In this document: positions 20,299 through 32,339 of the stretch, piece after piece
Layout of the letters: every line of letters starts with the position of its first letter
How positions within the stretch are numbered: position 1 is the stretch's first letter
Source of the DNA: Prescottella subtropica
GTDB lineage: Bacteria; Actinomycetota; Actinomycetes; Mycobacteriales; Mycobacteriaceae
Direction of reading: 5' to 3'
Assembly (NCBI RefSeq): GCF_005434945.1
Contig: NZ_SKCH01000009.1
Span: 86,129 to 150,128 of the forward strand
Length of the DNA: 64,000 bases
Notes under the pieces: model-generated
Database searches by the model: none
What the model was told of the DNA's origin: nothing
What the model saw: the letters and a program-made list of their open reading frames with translations, nothing else
Translations under genes and position numbers: made by a program

Positions 20299-20347
20299 TC
20301 ACGGTTGCGGATCTGCACACGACGGCACCCCGTCCGTGTCGACCTGC

Positions 20348-21100
20348 TCATCCGACCGTGTCGAACATGCTGCGGGCCACCTCGGAACCGTCCGGCAGCA
20401 TCGAAATCTCGAAGTCTCCGAACACATTCGGCGCTGTCTCCTGCAGCCGGCGGAGGCACTCGACGGCCACCCGGCGGATCTCGACGTCGGCGTGTTCGGT
20501 GGCGCGCATGTCGACGAAATGCCGCCACGCGCGGTAGTTCCCGGTGACGACGACACGGGTTTCGGTGGCGTTGGGCAGCACCGACCGGGCGGCCTGCCGC
20601 GCCTGTTTGTTGCGGATCGGCCCGCTGGGCACGTCGGCGAGTTCGTCCTCGAGCGCGGTGAGCAGTTCGGCGTATGCGGCGAGGCTGGCGTCGGTGGCCT
20701 TCGCGAACAGCGCCTCGAGCCGGGCGTCACCGGCGATCGCGGGCGGGATGACGACGTTCGCGTCGTTCTCCCGGACGAACCGCTGCGACAGCTGCGAGTA
20801 GGAGAAGTGCCGGTGCCGGATCAGTTCGTGGGTACAGGACCGTGAGATACCGGTGATGTAGAAGCTGACGCTGCCGTGCTCGAACACCGACAGATGCCCC
20901 ACCTCGAGGAGGTGTCGCAGGTAGCCGGCGTTGGTGGCCGTCCGCGGATTCGGTTTGGTCCAGCTCTGGTAGCAGGCGCGTCCGGCGAACTCGGCGAGCG
21001 CCTCACCGCCGTCGGCGTCGGTGTCCCACGGGATGTCGGCGAGGGGCACGAACTCCGTCTTGGCGACGAGTTGCACCGTCAGGGGTACCGCGTTCTGCAT
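20348..21100 (-). CDS. thyX: Flavin-dependent thymidylate synthase
   Basis: The protein has 250 residues. The ThyX motif [13 protein letters not shown] is intact (about residues 95-107), with [12 protein letters not shown] before it. ThyX makes dTMP from dUMP using FAD, NADPH and methylene-tetrahydrofolate. I chose ATG 21100; the frame stays open upstream, but that part is antisense to the methyltransferase gene. It heads the thyX-dapA-rnj operon and is divergent from the methyltransferase. Confidence 0.95.
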   Translation of the reverse strand: MQNAVPLTVQLVAKTEFVPLADIPWDTDADGGEALAEFAGRACYQSWTKPNPRTATNAGYLRHLLEVGHLSVFEHGSVSFYITGISRSCTHELIRHRHFSYSQLSQRFVRENDANVVIPPAIAGDARLEALFAKATDASLAAYAELLTALEDELADVPSGPIRNKQARQAARSVLPNATETRVVVTGNYRAWRHFVDMRATEHADVEIRRVAVECLRRLQETAPNVFGDFEISMLPDGSEVARSMFDTVG

Positions 21101-21187
21101 CGCACGTCCTCTCCGAATCCGGCGTCGCGCCGATGCCCGCACGATAGCCCGCCGCACCGACATCGGCGGGTGGCCCACACTGGGGAC

Positions 21188-21946
21188 ATGGATCGCACGT
21201 TCGAGGATCTGGTCGCCGAGGCGGCGGCCGCACCGGTGGACGGCTGGGACTTCTCGTGGCTCGACGGCCGCGCCACCGAGCAGCGTCCGTCGTGGGGATA
21301 CCAGCGCCTGCTCGGGCAGCGGCTGGCGCGGGCGACGGCCGCCCTGGACATCGACACCGGCGGCGGCGAGGTGCTCGCCGGGGCCGGCGCCCTGCCGCCG
21401 ACGACGGCCGCGACCGAGTCGTGGCCGCCCAACCTCGCGAAGGCCACCGCGCTGCTGCATCCGTTGGGGGCGGTCGTCGTGGCCACACCGGATGCGCCGC
21501 CGCTGCCGTTCGCGGACGGCGCGTTCGATCTCGTCGTCAGCCGTCATCCCACGACGGTGTGGTGGGACGAGATCGCCCGGCTCCTCACCCCGGGTGGCAC
21601 GTATCTGGCGCAGCACGTGGGTCCGGCAAGCGTGTTCGAGTTGACCGAGTTCTTCCTCGGCCCGCAACCGGAGGCGCGGCGGCTCCGGCGTCCGGACGAC
21701 GACGTCGCCGCGGCGCGGGCGGCCGGCCTCGAGGTGGCGGACGTGCGATGCGAGCGGCTCGAGATGGAGTTCTTCGACGTCGGCGCGATCGTCTATTTCC
21801 TGCGGAAGGTGATCTGGATCGTGCCGGGATTCACGGTCGACGACCGCCGCGCACAGCTACGGGACCTCGATGCACGCATCCGCGCGGACGGGTCGTTCGT
21901 CGCGCATTCGTCGCGGTTCCTCATCGAGGCACACAAACCCGAATGA
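21188..21946 (+). CDS. SAM-dependent methyltransferase (class I)
   Basis: The protein has 252 residues. The Rossmann glycine motif is [13 protein letters not shown] (about residues 56-68), an acidic motif II region is [13 protein letters not shown], and [15 protein letters not shown] is the post-core strand. The substrate is unknown. It begins at ATG 21188 and is divergent from thyX with an 87-bp spacer. Its stop codon TGA is part of the first of four TGAC repeats before the next gene. Confidence 0.85.
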   Translation: MDRTFEDLVAEAAAAPVDGWDFSWLDGRATEQRPSWGYQRLLGQRLARATAALDIDTGGGEVLAGAGALPPTTAATESWPPNLAKATALLHPLGAVVVATPDAPPLPFADGAFDLVVSRHPTTVWWDEIARLLTPGGTYLAQHVGPASVFELTEFFLGPQPEARRLRRPDDDVAAARAAGLEVADVRCERLEMEFFDVGAIVYFLRKVIWIVPGFTVDDRRAQLRDLDARIRADGSFVAHSSRFLIEAHKPE

Positions 21947-22005
21947 CGCCACTTCGTGACATCACATCCGTTGAAGTGACGCCGACAAGACGGCACACTG
22001 ACGTC
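21944..22005 (+). promoter_or_regulatory. Four TGAC direct repeats upstream of a ribbon-helix-helix-like gene
   Basis: TGACGCC (21944), TGACATC (21957), TGACGCC (21977) and TGACGTC (21999) lie in direct orientation within 62 bp. The last is inside the palindrome TGACGTCA, which overlaps the ATG. Ribbon-helix-helix proteins often bind such tandem short sites for autoregulation. That role is inferred. Confidence 0.4.
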
Positions 22006-22494
22006 ATGGATCTCATCGAATACACGTCCCGGCTGCGTGACGACGTCACCGCCGCGGCCACCCTCGGCGACGACGAGACGAAGCGGATCGCGCAGGCCCT
22101 CGCGAGCGCAGTGGAACGGTCGGCGCAGCTCATGCTGGTCTCGGCGCTGTCGGAGTTCGCCCGCGAGGCGTCCGACGAGCTCGGCGACCGCACCCTGCAC
22201 GTGCGCCTCGACGGCACCGCCGTCACCGTCGAGGCGGCCCGCCGGCGCCCCGACACCGGCACCCGCGAGCCGTACCGCACCCTCGAGGATGTCACCGGCG
22301 ACATCAGCCGGGTGACGCTGCGGCTGGTCGACCAGATCAAGTCCCGCGCGGAGGAGGCCGCCCTGCAGGACGGTGTGTCGCTCAATTCGTGGGTGTCGCA
22401 AGCGGTTCAGGAGGCGCTGCGCGACAACCTCCGCCGTGCCCGCCCCGACGACCGTCCCTGCGAGAGGCCCCGGGAGAGGCCCGACGAGAACTGA
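22006..22494 (+). CDS. HicB/Arc-like ribbon-helix-helix domain protein
   Basis: The protein has 162 residues. The C-terminal half (DQIKSRAEEAALQDGVSLN, then SWVSQAVQEALR, about residues 109-145) resembles the short DNA-binding helix pair of HicB/Arc repressors. The N-terminal part is helical and unassigned, and the tail is Arg/Pro-rich. No toxin partner lies beside it, so antitoxin function is doubtful; a stand-alone regulator is more likely. The repeats before its ATG fit autoregulation. Confidence 0.65.
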   Translation: MDLIEYTSRLRDDVTAAATLGDDETKRIAQALASAVERSAQLMLVSALSEFAREASDELGDRTLHVRLDGTAVTVEAARRRPDTGTREPYRTLEDVTGDISRVTLRLVDQIKSRAEEAALQDGVSLNSWVSQAVQEALRDNLRRARPDDRPCERPRERPDEN

Positions 22495-22570
22495 CGGTCA
22501 CCTCCCCTGCCGGACACTGCCGGAATGGTCTAATGGCGTCTCATCGTTCACAGGTCTCGAGGAGTGGGGA

Positions 22571-23005
22571 ATGGCCGTTTCCGGCGCAAAGGAGTTCGAG
22601 GTCGGGGTTGCACCGGCGGAGGTGATGGCGGCACTCGTGGCCGTCGAACGCCTTCCCGAGTGGTCGTCGGCGCACAAGAAGGTCGTCGTCGAGAGCACGC
22701 ATCCGGACGGTCGTCCGCTGCGGGTGCGGATGACGGTGTCGATCCTCGGCATCAACGACGAGCAGGTCGTCGACTACGCGTGGGACGGCGACGCCAGCAT
22801 GTCGTGGTCGCTCGTCGAGAGCACCCAGCAGAACAGTCAGGACGGCGCCTACACGCTCGCCCCGAAGGGGGACGGCACGCTGGTGACGTTCGAGTTGACG
22901 GTCGACCCGAAGATCCCGCTGCCCGGCTTCCTGCTGAAGAAGGCCCGGAACATGGCGCTGGACACGGCCAGCAAGGGTCTCGCCGAGTTCGTCGACGGAA
23001 AGTGA
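22571..23005 (+). CDS. SRPBCC superfamily (polyketide cyclase/START-like) protein
   Basis: The protein has 144 residues. The fold is suggested by the VERLPEWSSAHKKVVVES segment, typical of actinobacterial lipid-binding-like SRPBCC proteins, and an amphipathic C-terminal helix. GGAGTGGGGA precedes the ATG. Its stop overlaps the GTG of the DUF3105 lipoprotein by GTGA, so the two are co-translated. The ligand is unknown. Confidence 0.8.
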   Translation: MAVSGAKEFEVGVAPAEVMAALVAVERLPEWSSAHKKVVVESTHPDGRPLRVRMTVSILGINDEQVVDYAWDGDASMSWSLVESTQQNSQDGAYTLAPKGDGTLVTFELTVDPKIPLPGFLLKKARNMALDTASKGLAEFVDGK

Positions 23006-23667
23006 CGACGGGCGTGAGATTCGTCCGGCTCGCGGGGGCGGTCGCGGTCGCGGCCGCCGCCGCGGGTTGTTCCACCGCCGTCGACGGCGCCGCCACGGCC
23101 GACGGGTTCACACCGGCCGCGTCGAATCCGGATCCGTCGGTCTCGATCGAGGGCATCACGGTCGTCGACTACCCGGTGGGTGACCATGTGGGTGCCGAGC
23201 AGCGGGTCGCCTACGATCGCACTCCCCCGTTCGGTGGTCCGCACGATTCGGTGTGGGCGACGTGCACGGGCACCGTGTACGACGTCCCGATCCGCAACGA
23301 GAACGCGGTGCACTCGCTCGAGCACGGCGCCGTGTGGATCGCGTACGACCCGGCGCGGGTGTCCGGCACGGACCGTGACCGGCTCGTCGCCCGGGTCGAG
23401 GGACAGCCCTACATGCTGCTGTCGCCGTACCCGGGGCTGCCGGCGCCGGTGTCGCTGCAGTCGTGGGGACATCAGCTCACGGTCGACGACACCGCCGACG
23501 AACGGATCGACGAGTTCATCGGGGCACTGCGGCTGAACCCGGACACCTACCCGGAGCCGGGCGCGACGTGCTCCACGATCCCCGGCATGTTCGATCCGTC
23601 GAATCCGCCGCCACTGCAACCGGATCCGCCGGACCCGGCATCACCGAACACGGTGCCGATGAACTAG
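23002..23667 (+). CDS. DUF3105 family secreted lipoprotein
   Basis: The protein has 221 residues. A signal peptide with an Ala/Val core ends at a lipobox-like AAAGC (Cys at about residue 23). The DUF3105 signature HSLEHGAVWIAYDP is clear, and two later Cys residues could form a disulfide. GTG 23014 is a possible later start. The proline-rich C-terminus is disordered. Function of the family is unknown; this copy is anchored to the outer face of the membrane. Confidence 0.8.
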   Translation: MTTGVRFVRLAGAVAVAAAAAGCSTAVDGAATADGFTPAASNPDPSVSIEGITVVDYPVGDHVGAEQRVAYDRTPPFGGPHDSVWATCTGTVYDVPIRNENAVHSLEHGAVWIAYDPARVSGTDRDRLVARVEGQPYMLLSPYPGLPAPVSLQSWGHQLTVDDTADERIDEFIGALRLNPDTYPEPGATCSTIPGMFDPSNPPPLQPDPPDPASPNTVPMN

Positions 23668-23679
23668 CTGCCACCAGCC

Positions 23680-23702
23680 GCTTTCCCTGTGAACGGGAAA
23701 GC
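23680..23702 (+). terminator. Hairpin after the DUF3105 gene
   Basis: GCTTTCCC (23680-23687) pairs perfectly with GGGAAAGC (23695-23702) around a 7-nt loop, 12 bp after the stop. It probably ends the SRPBCC-DUF3105 transcript. Confidence 0.6.
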
Positions 23703-23798
23703 CCTGTCGCAGATCACATTCGAAGAGCAACGTGATTCCCGTCACTGCAAATCGGCGCCGAGGGATATCGGCGCCGCCGATGTCGATGGGAGACCGTG
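23703..23798 (+). promoter_or_regulatory. Promoter region of the MFS-EthD pair
   Basis: The gap contains a direct repeat of ATCGGCGCCG (about 23750 and 23767), each with the palindromic core GGCGCC. It is a plausible operator for an exporter gene, but no regulator lies adjacent. No clear -10/-35 was found. Confidence 0.3.
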
Positions 23799-25319
23799 AT
23801 GGCAGCATTCGACGGCACGACCGATGGGATCGTCGCCCCGGACGAGCGGGGGTGGTCGCCGCGCCTGATCTTCTCGCTGGTGTCGATCGTCCTCGTCCTC
23901 GAACTGCTCAGCGTCAGTTACATGATGATCTCGATGGCGTTGCCCGCCATCACCGCCGACTTCGACACCGCGCAGGGCGCATGGCTGCTCACCGCGTTCC
24001 TCCTGCTGGGCGCGGTCGCGGCACCACTCGTGGGAAAACTCGCGGACATGTACGGCAAACGCCGGCTTCTGCTGGTCTGCATCGTGATCTCCATCCTCGG
24101 CTCGCTGATGTCCGCCGTCGCCACCAGTTACGCCGTCATGATCGCGGGTCGCGCGCTGGCGGGCCTGCTCGTCCCGTGCCTGTTCCTGAGCTATTCGCTC
24201 ATCCGTGACGTCTTCCCCCCGAAGACCGTCCCGCTCGCGGTCAGCATCGCCACCGCCGGCATGGGCCTGATCACGGTCGCCGCACCGTTCCTCGCCGGTT
24301 GGCTCATCGACGGGTTCGGGTGGCGCAGCATCTTCTGGTTCTCCAGCGCGATCCTGGTCGTCCTCGCGTTCATGCTCGTCGCCAGTACTCCCGAGACCAC
24401 GGTGCGCCTGCGATCGCGGGTGGACTTCCTGGGCGCGGCCCTGCTGGGCTCCGGTATCGCCGGTGTGCTCGTCGCCATCAGCTTCGGACCCACGTGGGGG
24501 TGGGCCGAACCCGCGACACTGCTCTACCTCGTCGGCGGTATCGCCCTCGTCGCCGCCTGGTATGCGACCGCGAAGCGGATATCCGATCCCCTCATCCGGC
24601 TCGACGTCCTGCGCCGCCGTCCGATCTTCCTCACCGTGACGGCCGCGGGCAGTGTCTACGGTGTCGGCGCCCTGTACTCGATCATGCTGCCCCTGATGGC
24701 CATGACGTCCGCCGATCTCGGTCTCGGCTACGGCTTCGGTCTCAGCGCGGAGGGATACGCCGTGTTCCAGGTGCCGATCGGCGTGATGACGATGGTGGGC
24801 GGTATCGCTGTCGGAATACTGTGCGGTCGCGGAGTCCCCACTCGCACCCTGCTCGCCGCCAGCATGGTCGTCGCGGGCACCGGTGCCGCGCTGACGGCGC
24901 TCGAGCACGACAGCAAGCCCTGGATTCTCCTGTTCGCCGGGATCGTCGGGCTCGGGATCGGCCTCGGCTACGCGGCGATCCCCAACATCCTCATCGTCGC
25001 CTCCCCGCCCGAACTGCAGGCGTCGACGGCGAGTATCGCGGGTGTCGTCCAGAGCCTGATCTCCGGCGTCATGCCGGTGATCGCGTTCGCCGTGATGAAC
25101 AATTCGTTCGTCGCAGCACTGTCCCCCGACACGACCGGGGGCGCGGCGGCCTACACCGACGGCGGCTTCGTCGCCGCCTTCGTCATCACGGCCGTCACCG
25201 CCGTGCTGGGCGTGGTGGCGGCGCTGGCGCTGCCGCGGCGCATCGAGCAACTCGACGTCGACATCGCACCGTCCGCGGCCGCGACGGTTCCCGCACGTTC
25301 CGTACCGGCGGCGGGCTGA
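23799..25319 (+). CDS. MFS multidrug-type exporter (DHA2/EmrB-QacA family)
   Basis: The protein has 506 residues with about 14 membrane helices, the DHA2 topology. Motif A is GKLADMYGKRR between helices 2 and 3, and a motif C-like antiporter segment is GMGLITVAAPFLAGWLI. It probably exports hydrophobic compounds using the proton gradient. ATG 23799 follows GGGAG; a GTG at 23796 adds one residue. It is followed 24 bp later by an EthD gene. Confidence 0.88.
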   Translation: MAAFDGTTDGIVAPDERGWSPRLIFSLVSIVLVLELLSVSYMMISMALPAITADFDTAQGAWLLTAFLLLGAVAAPLVGKLADMYGKRRLLLVCIVISILGSLMSAVATSYAVMIAGRALAGLLVPCLFLSYSLIRDVFPPKTVPLAVSIATAGMGLITVAAPFLAGWLIDGFGWRSIFWFSSAILVVLAFMLVASTPETTVRLRSRVDFLGAALLGSGIAGVLVAISFGPTWGWAEPATLLYLVGGIALVAAWYATAKRISDPLIRLDVLRRRPIFLTVTAAGSVYGVGALYSIMLPLMAMTSADLGLGYGFGLSAEGYAVFQVPIGVMTMVGGIAVGILCGRGVPTRTLLAASMVVAGTGAALTALEHDSKPWILLFAGIVGLGIGLGYAAIPNILIVASPPELQASTASIAGVVQSLISGVMPVIAFAVMNNSFVAALSPDTTGGAAAYTDGGFVAAFVITAVTAVLGVVAALALPRRIEQLDVDIAPSAAATVPARSVPAAG

Positions 25320-25343
25320 GTGCCGGTCCCCGAGGAGGACACC

Positions 25344-25685
25344 ATGATCACAGCCGTTGCGTTGCTCGCCCGTCGACCGGATCTGTCGCACGAGCAGTTC
25401 GTCGACTACTACGAGAACAATCATGCGAAGCTGATCCGCAGTCTGCTGCCGCAGATCCGGGGGTACCGCCGCAACTATCTCGACCACGGCTCCCGGATCG
25501 GTGCGGCCGACGCTCCCGGCTTCGACGTGATCAGCGAGTTCGTGTTCGACGATCGCGCTGCCTACGACGACATGCCGGCCACCCACGCCCGGCCCGAGGT
25601 GAAGGCCGTCATCGAGGCCGACGAGGAGAACTTCCTCGACCGTGCACGGACCCGCATGTACCTCGTCGACACGCGTCAGAGCTGA
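25344..25685 (+). CDS. EthD domain protein
   Basis: The protein has 113 residues in the dimeric alpha/beta-barrel fold. The EthD features are RRPDLSHEQFVDYYENNHAKL near the N-terminus and DVISEFVFDD. A GAGGAGG precedes the ATG. EthD-like proteins accompany degradation of ethers or polyketide-like substrates, but the reaction is uncertain. It is probably co-transcribed with the MFS gene, suggesting one small detoxification unit. Confidence 0.8.
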   Translation: MITAVALLARRPDLSHEQFVDYYENNHAKLIRSLLPQIRGYRRNYLDHGSRIGAADAPGFDVISEFVFDDRAAYDDMPATHARPEVKAVIEADEENFLDRARTRMYLVDTRQS

Positions 25686-25708
25686 CCCGGGTCCTCAGCG
25701 ATCCCCGG

Positions 25709-25742
25709 CGACCGTGGCGCCCCCGTTCGGGCGTCACGGTCG
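25709..25742. terminator. Convergent terminator between EthD and flavodoxin genes
   Basis: CGACCGTG and CGCCC pair with GGGCG and CACGGTCG, with one mismatch between the two helices and a 6-nt loop. It lies between the convergent stops at 25685 and 25751. Confidence 0.75.
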
Positions 25743-25750
25743 TCCGGCGT

Positions 25751-26206
25751 TCAACCCGCCATCAACTGCGCGGCGACGGTCGCGCCCAGTTCCCAGCACG
25801 CCTCCAGCACCGTCTTGTCGGGTTTGTTCGACGCGACGACGTACTCGGCGACCTTCTCCCACCCGAGTCCGGCGGTGATCCGATCCACCGCGTTCTCGGC
25901 GCCTTCGGTGCCCTCGTTCCCGTGGAGATAGAGGCCGAACGGGCGGCCCCGCGTCGAGTCGAGGATCTGGTAGTAGCTGCCGTCGAAGGCGTGTTTGAGG
26001 GCGCCCGAGATGTAACCGAGGTTGACCGGCGAGCCGAGCAGGTAGCCGTCGGCCTCGAGGAAGTCGCTCGCCGACACCGAGAGCGCCGCCCGACGCACGA
26101 CGTCGACGCCCTCGATCTCGGGGTCGGTGGCACCGCTGACGACGGCCTCGAACATGGCCTGGCAGTGCGGCGACGGTGTGTGGTGGACGATCAGTAGGCG
26201 CGGCAC
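25751..26206 (-). CDS. Flavodoxin family protein
   Basis: The protein has 151 residues. LLIVHHTPSPHCQAM is the FMN phosphate loop region and GSPVNLGYISGALKHAFD the flavin-contact loop of NAD(P)H-dependent FMN reductase-like flavodoxins. It should bind FMN; the electron partner is unknown. It lies 13 bp downstream of the small membrane protein gene in the dapB operon direction and may be the last gene of that unit. Confidence 0.82.
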   Translation of the reverse strand: MPRLLIVHHTPSPHCQAMFEAVVSGATDPEIEGVDVVRRAALSVSASDFLEADGYLLGSPVNLGYISGALKHAFDGSYYQILDSTRGRPFGLYLHGNEGTEGAENAVDRITAGLGWEKVAEYVVASNKPDKTVLEACWELGATVAAQLMAG

Positions 26207-26219
26207 GGCAACTCCCCCG

Positions 26220-28383
<2,164 letters not shown>

Positions 28384-28439
28384 GCCGCACCTCACTCGGT
28401 TGCGATTGCAGACGCTCCCCCGACGGTACTACCTCGCAG

Positions 28440-29780
28440 CTATCTCACAATGCCCCGCACCGATGCCGGCAGATCCCGTTTCCGCCGGTACGGGCCGACG
28501 ACAGCGGCCGCGAACGGGCGTTGCAGGAGGAGCCGGGCAACCTCCCGGACCTGTTCGGTGGTGACCTCGTCGATCCGGGCGAGGGTCTCGGTGACCGACT
28601 GGTGGTTGCCGTAGTTCAGTTCGCTGCGGCCGATCCGGGTCATCCGGGACCCGGAATCCTCGAGTCCGAGGACGAGCGAACCGCGCAGCGCCCCCTTCGC
28701 GCGGGCACATTCGGCGTCGGTGATGCCGTCGGACGCGACGTTCGCGAGGACCTCACGGATCAGGGTCGCGACCTCGCCGAGGTTCTCCGGCTGGCAGCCG
28801 GCGTACACCGAGAACGCGCCCGTGTCGGCGAACGTGTCGACGCCCGAGTAGACGGAGTACGCGAGTCCGCGTTCCTCCCGGATCTCTTGGAACAGACGCG
28901 AACTCAGCCCGCCGCCGACAGCGGCGTTGAGGACGGACAGCGGCCACCGGTGCCCCTCGTGCCGGCCGAACGCCCGCACGCCGAGTGCCAGGTGGACCTG
29001 TTCGCCGTCCCGCTTGGTCAGGCTCAGCGTCGGCGCGGTCCGCAACCGGATCGCCCCCTCCCGCCGCGGCGCCGGCTCGAGATCGCGGTGCAGGTGACCG
29101 TCGAACGCGCGGCGCACGAGCTCCACGGTGTGCTCGTGCTCGACGTTGCCGGCCACCGCGACGACCATCCGGTCCGGGGTGTAGCGGCGGACGTGGAACG
29201 AGTGCAGCTGGGTGCGGCTCATCGCCTCGATCGAGTCGATGCTGCCGATCACCGGCCGGCCCACCGGATGATCCCCGAACAGCGCGGTCAGGAACGCGTC
29301 ACCGAGCAGGTCCTCGGGGTCGTCGTCGCGCATCGAGATCTCCTCGAGCACCACCTGCCGTTCGACGTCGACGTCCGCCGAGCGGCAGCGGCCGCGCAGC
29401 ACCACGTCGGACACCAGATCGACTGCGAGCGGCAGGTCCTCGTCGAGGACGTGCGCGTAGAAGCACGTGTGCTCCTTGGACGTGAACGCGTTGAGTTCAC
29501 CGCCGACCCCGTCCATCACCTGCGCGATGTCGAGCGCGGTCCGGGTCGGCGTGGACTTGAACAGCAGATGTTCGAGGAAGTGCGCGGCACCGGCGACGGT
29601 GGGCTGCTCGTCGCGGGAGCCGACACCCACCCAGATGCCGACCGACGCCGACCGGACGCCGGGCACGTGTTCGGTGACCACGCGCAGGCCACCGGGAAGG
29701 GTGGTGCGCTGGACACCGGTCTGGGGACGATTGTCGAGTGCGGCGGCCCGGCCGGGTCGTCCGCGAAGGGAAGAAGCCAT
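28440..29780 (-). CDS. pepR: M16 family zinc protease
   Basis: The protein has 446 residues. The inverted zinc motif HFLEH (about residues 62-66) is followed by the downstream Glu ligand in the LNAFTSKEHTCFYAHV region. Family members act as processing peptidases on short peptides. In mycobacteria pepR follows pnp, as here, and may share regulation with RNA-turnover genes. The start ATG 29780 is 113 bp after the pnp stop. Confidence 0.92.
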   Translation of the reverse strand: MASSLRGRPGRAAALDNRPQTGVQRTTLPGGLRVVTEHVPGVRSASVGIWVGVGSRDEQPTVAGAAHFLEHLLFKSTPTRTALDIAQVMDGVGGELNAFTSKEHTCFYAHVLDEDLPLAVDLVSDVVLRGRCRSADVDVERQVVLEEISMRDDDPEDLLGDAFLTALFGDHPVGRPVIGSIDSIEAMSRTQLHSFHVRRYTPDRMVVAVAGNVEHEHTVELVRRAFDGHLHRDLEPAPRREGAIRLRTAPTLSLTKRDGEQVHLALGVRAFGRHEGHRWPLSVLNAAVGGGLSSRLFQEIREERGLAYSVYSGVDTFADTGAFSVYAGCQPENLGEVATLIREVLANVASDGITDAECARAKGALRGSLVLGLEDSGSRMTRIGRSELNYGNHQSVTETLARIDEVTTEQVREVARLLLQRPFAAAVVGPYRRKRDLPASVRGIVR

Positions 29781-29893
29781 GTGGCGGTTCGTTTTTCCTT
29801 GCGTTGAGCGTCGATCCACGATACACCGGCAGCACACGTCCGGCCCCGCACGGACGAACCGTGCGGGGCCGGAGCGGTACTGCTGTGCGAGTG

Positions 29894-32149
29894 CTACTCG
29901 GCGGCCGGCTCCGAGGCGGCGGCGGCGTCGTTCTCGGCAGAATCTTCCACGGGGATCAGGGAGATCTTGCCGCGGTTGTCGATGTCCGCGATCTCGACGC
30001 GGATCTTGGAGCCGACGTTGACGACGTCCTCGACCTTCGCGATCCGCTTGCCGTTGCCCAGCTTGCTGATGTGCACCAGTCCGTCACGGCCCGGGAGCAG
30101 CGAGACGAACGCACCGAAGGCGGTGGTCTTGACGACCGTGCCCAGGAAACGCTCGCCCACCTTGGGCAGCTGCGGGTTGGCGATGGCGTTGATCTTGTCG
30201 ATCGCGGCCTGCGCGGACGGGCCGTCCGCGGCACCGACGTACACCGTGCCGTCATCCTCGATGGAGATGTTGGCGCCGGTTTCCTCGGTGATCGAGTTGA
30301 TCATCTTGCCCTTGGGACCGATGACCTCACCGATCTTGTCGACCGGCACCTTGATGGTCGTGATGCGCGGCGCGTACGGGCTCATCTCGTCCGGGGTGTC
30401 GATGGCCTCGGCCATGACCTCGAGGATGGTGCTGCGGGCCTCGTGCGCCTGGCTCAGCGCGCCGGCCAGAACCTGCGACGGGATGCCGTCGAGCTTGGTG
30501 TCCAACTGCAGGGCCGTCACGAAGTTCTTGGTACCGGCAACCTTGAAGTCCATGTCACCGAACGCGTCCTCGGCACCGAGGATGTCGGTGAGCGCGACGT
30601 AGCGGGTCTCGCCGTCGACCTCGTCGGAGACGAGGCCCATCGCGATACCGGCGACCGGAGCCTTCAGCGGCACACCGGCGTTGAGCAGCGACAGCGTCGA
30701 GGCGCACACCGAGCCCATCGAGGTGGAACCGTTGGAGCTCAGCGCCTCCGAGACCTGACGGATGGCGTACGGGAACTCTTCCTGGCTCGGCAGCACCGGC
30801 ACCAGGGCCCGCTCGGCGAGGGCGCCGTGACCGATCTCGCGACGCTTCGGCGAACCGACACGACCCGTCTCACCGGTCGAGTACGGCGGGAAGTTGTAGT
30901 GGTGCATGTAGCGCTTGCTGGTCTCGGGGCCCAGCGAGTCGATCTGCTGCGCCATCTTGACCATGTCGAGGGTGGTGACGCCCATGATCTGGGTCTCGCC
31001 ACGCTCGAACAGGGCGCTACCGTGCGCCCGCGGAACCAGGGCGACCTCGGCGGACAGCGACCGGATGTCGGTGATGCCGCGGCCGTCGATACGGAACTGG
31101 TCGCGCAGGATGCGCTGGCGCACCAGCTTCTTCGTCAGCGACCGGAATGCGGCGCCGATCTCCTTCTCGCGACCCTCGAAGGTCGGGGCGACCTGCTCGA
31201 GAACGGCGACCTTGACCTCGTCGGTCTTGTCGTCGCGCTCCTGCTTGCCGGCGATGGACAGTGCGGCCGTGAGCTTCTCGGTGGCAGCGGCCTCCACGGC
31301 GGCGTACACGTCGGTCTGGTATGCCGGGAACAGCGGGTACTCGCCGGTCGGCTTGGCAGCCTTGGTGGCGAGGGCCTGCTGCGCGGCGCACAGGCTCGCG
31401 ATGAACGGCTTGGCAGCCTCGAGGCCCTCGGCCACGATCGCCTCGGTCGGCGCCTGCGCGCCACCGTCGATCAGGCTGATGACGTTCTCGGTGGCCTCGG
31501 CCTCGACCATCATGATCGCGACGTCACCGGACTCGACGACACGACCGGCGACGACCATGTCGAAGACGGCATTCTCGAGCTGCTCGACGGTCGGGAACGC
31601 GACCCACTGGCCGGCCTTGTTCTCGTCCGACGTGATGAGGGCGACACGCACGCCACCGACCGGGCCGGAGAACGGCAGGCCCGCGATCTGGGTGGATGCG
31701 GACGCGGCGTTGATCGCGACGACGTCGTACAGGTCCTTGGGGTCGAGGCTCAGGACCGTGACGACGACCTGGATCTCGTTGCGCAGGCCGTCGACGAACG
31801 ACGGGCGCAGCGGCCGGTCGATGAGACGGCAGGTGAGGATCGCGTCGGTGGAGGGGCGGCCCTCGCGACGGAAGAACGAGCCGGGGATGCGGCCCGCGGC
31901 GTACATGCGCTCCTCGACGTCCACCGTCAGCGGGAAGAAGTCGAAGTGTTCCTTGGGCTGCTTGCTGGCCGAGGTGGCCGACAGCAGCATGGTCTCGTCG
32001 TCGAGGTAGGCGACGACGGCGCCGGCGGCCTGCTGCGCGAGGCGGCCGGTCTCGAAACGGATGGTGCGGGTGCCGTAGGACCCGTTGTCGATGACGGCGG
32101 TGGCTTCGAACACGCCCTCTTCGACCTCGATTGCGGAGTTGTCTGTCAT
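29894..32149 (-). CDS. pnp: Polyribonucleotide nucleotidyltransferase (PNPase)
   Basis: The protein has 751 residues. Two RNase PH-like cores are separated by a helical domain and followed by KH ([20 protein letters not shown]) and S1 ([20 protein letters not shown]) domains. It degrades RNA 3'-5' by phosphorolysis and makes tails in reverse. The leader to rpsO contains strong hairpins that could mediate RNase-dependent autoregulation as in other bacteria. It lies between rpsO and pepR. Confidence 0.96.
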   Translation of the reverse strand: MTDNSAIEVEEGVFEATAVIDNGSYGTRTIRFETGRLAQQAAGAVVAYLDDETMLLSATSASKQPKEHFDFFPLTVDVEERMYAAGRIPGSFFRREGRPSTDAILTCRLIDRPLRPSFVDGLRNEIQVVVTVLSLDPKDLYDVVAINAASASTQIAGLPFSGPVGGVRVALITSDENKAGQWVAFPTVEQLENAVFDMVVAGRVVESGDVAIMMVEAEATENVISLIDGGAQAPTEAIVAEGLEAAKPFIASLCAAQQALATKAAKPTGEYPLFPAYQTDVYAAVEAAATEKLTAALSIAGKQERDDKTDEVKVAVLEQVAPTFEGREKEIGAAFRSLTKKLVRQRILRDQFRIDGRGITDIRSLSAEVALVPRAHGSALFERGETQIMGVTTLDMVKMAQQIDSLGPETSKRYMHHYNFPPYSTGETGRVGSPKRREIGHGALAERALVPVLPSQEEFPYAIRQVSEALSSNGSTSMGSVCASTLSLLNAGVPLKAPVAGIAMGLVSDEVDGETRYVALTDILGAEDAFGDMDFKVAGTKNFVTALQLDTKLDGIPSQVLAGALSQAHEARSTILEVMAEAIDTPDEMSPYAPRITTIKVPVDKIGEVIGPKGKMINSITEETGANISIEDDGTVYVGAADGPSAQAAIDKINAIANPQLPKVGERFLGTVVKTTAFGAFVSLLPGRDGLVHISKLGNGKRIAKVEDVVNVGSKIRVEIADIDNRGKISLIPVEDSAENDAAAASEPAAE

Positions 32150-32196
32150 TACTTTTCTTCTCTTCCCTCTCGTCTTTTGCCGTATCCGCATCGGCA

Positions 32197-32217
32197 CCGT
32201 GACCCTCCTGGTCACGG
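32197..32217 (-). promoter_or_regulatory. Leader hairpin 48 nt upstream of pnp
   Basis: CCGTGACC (32197-32204) pairs perfectly with GGTCACGG (32210-32217) around a 5-nt loop. It is a candidate regulatory hairpin of the pnp leader. Confidence 0.45.
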
Positions 32218-32339
32218 CTGCGCTCCCTTCACAGGGCGGAGGCGGCCGTCGATCGAAGCCTGCCGGATTGCATCCGGAGGGCCACTACCGAAGACCGACG
32301 CCACTACTGCAGGGCGGTCGGCGGGGTGGTGCATACACA

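Noticed and set aside
22006..22494. HicAB toxin-antitoxin pair
   Set aside because: No HicA-like small toxin ORF is found on either side; the neighbours are a methyltransferase and an SRPBCC protein.
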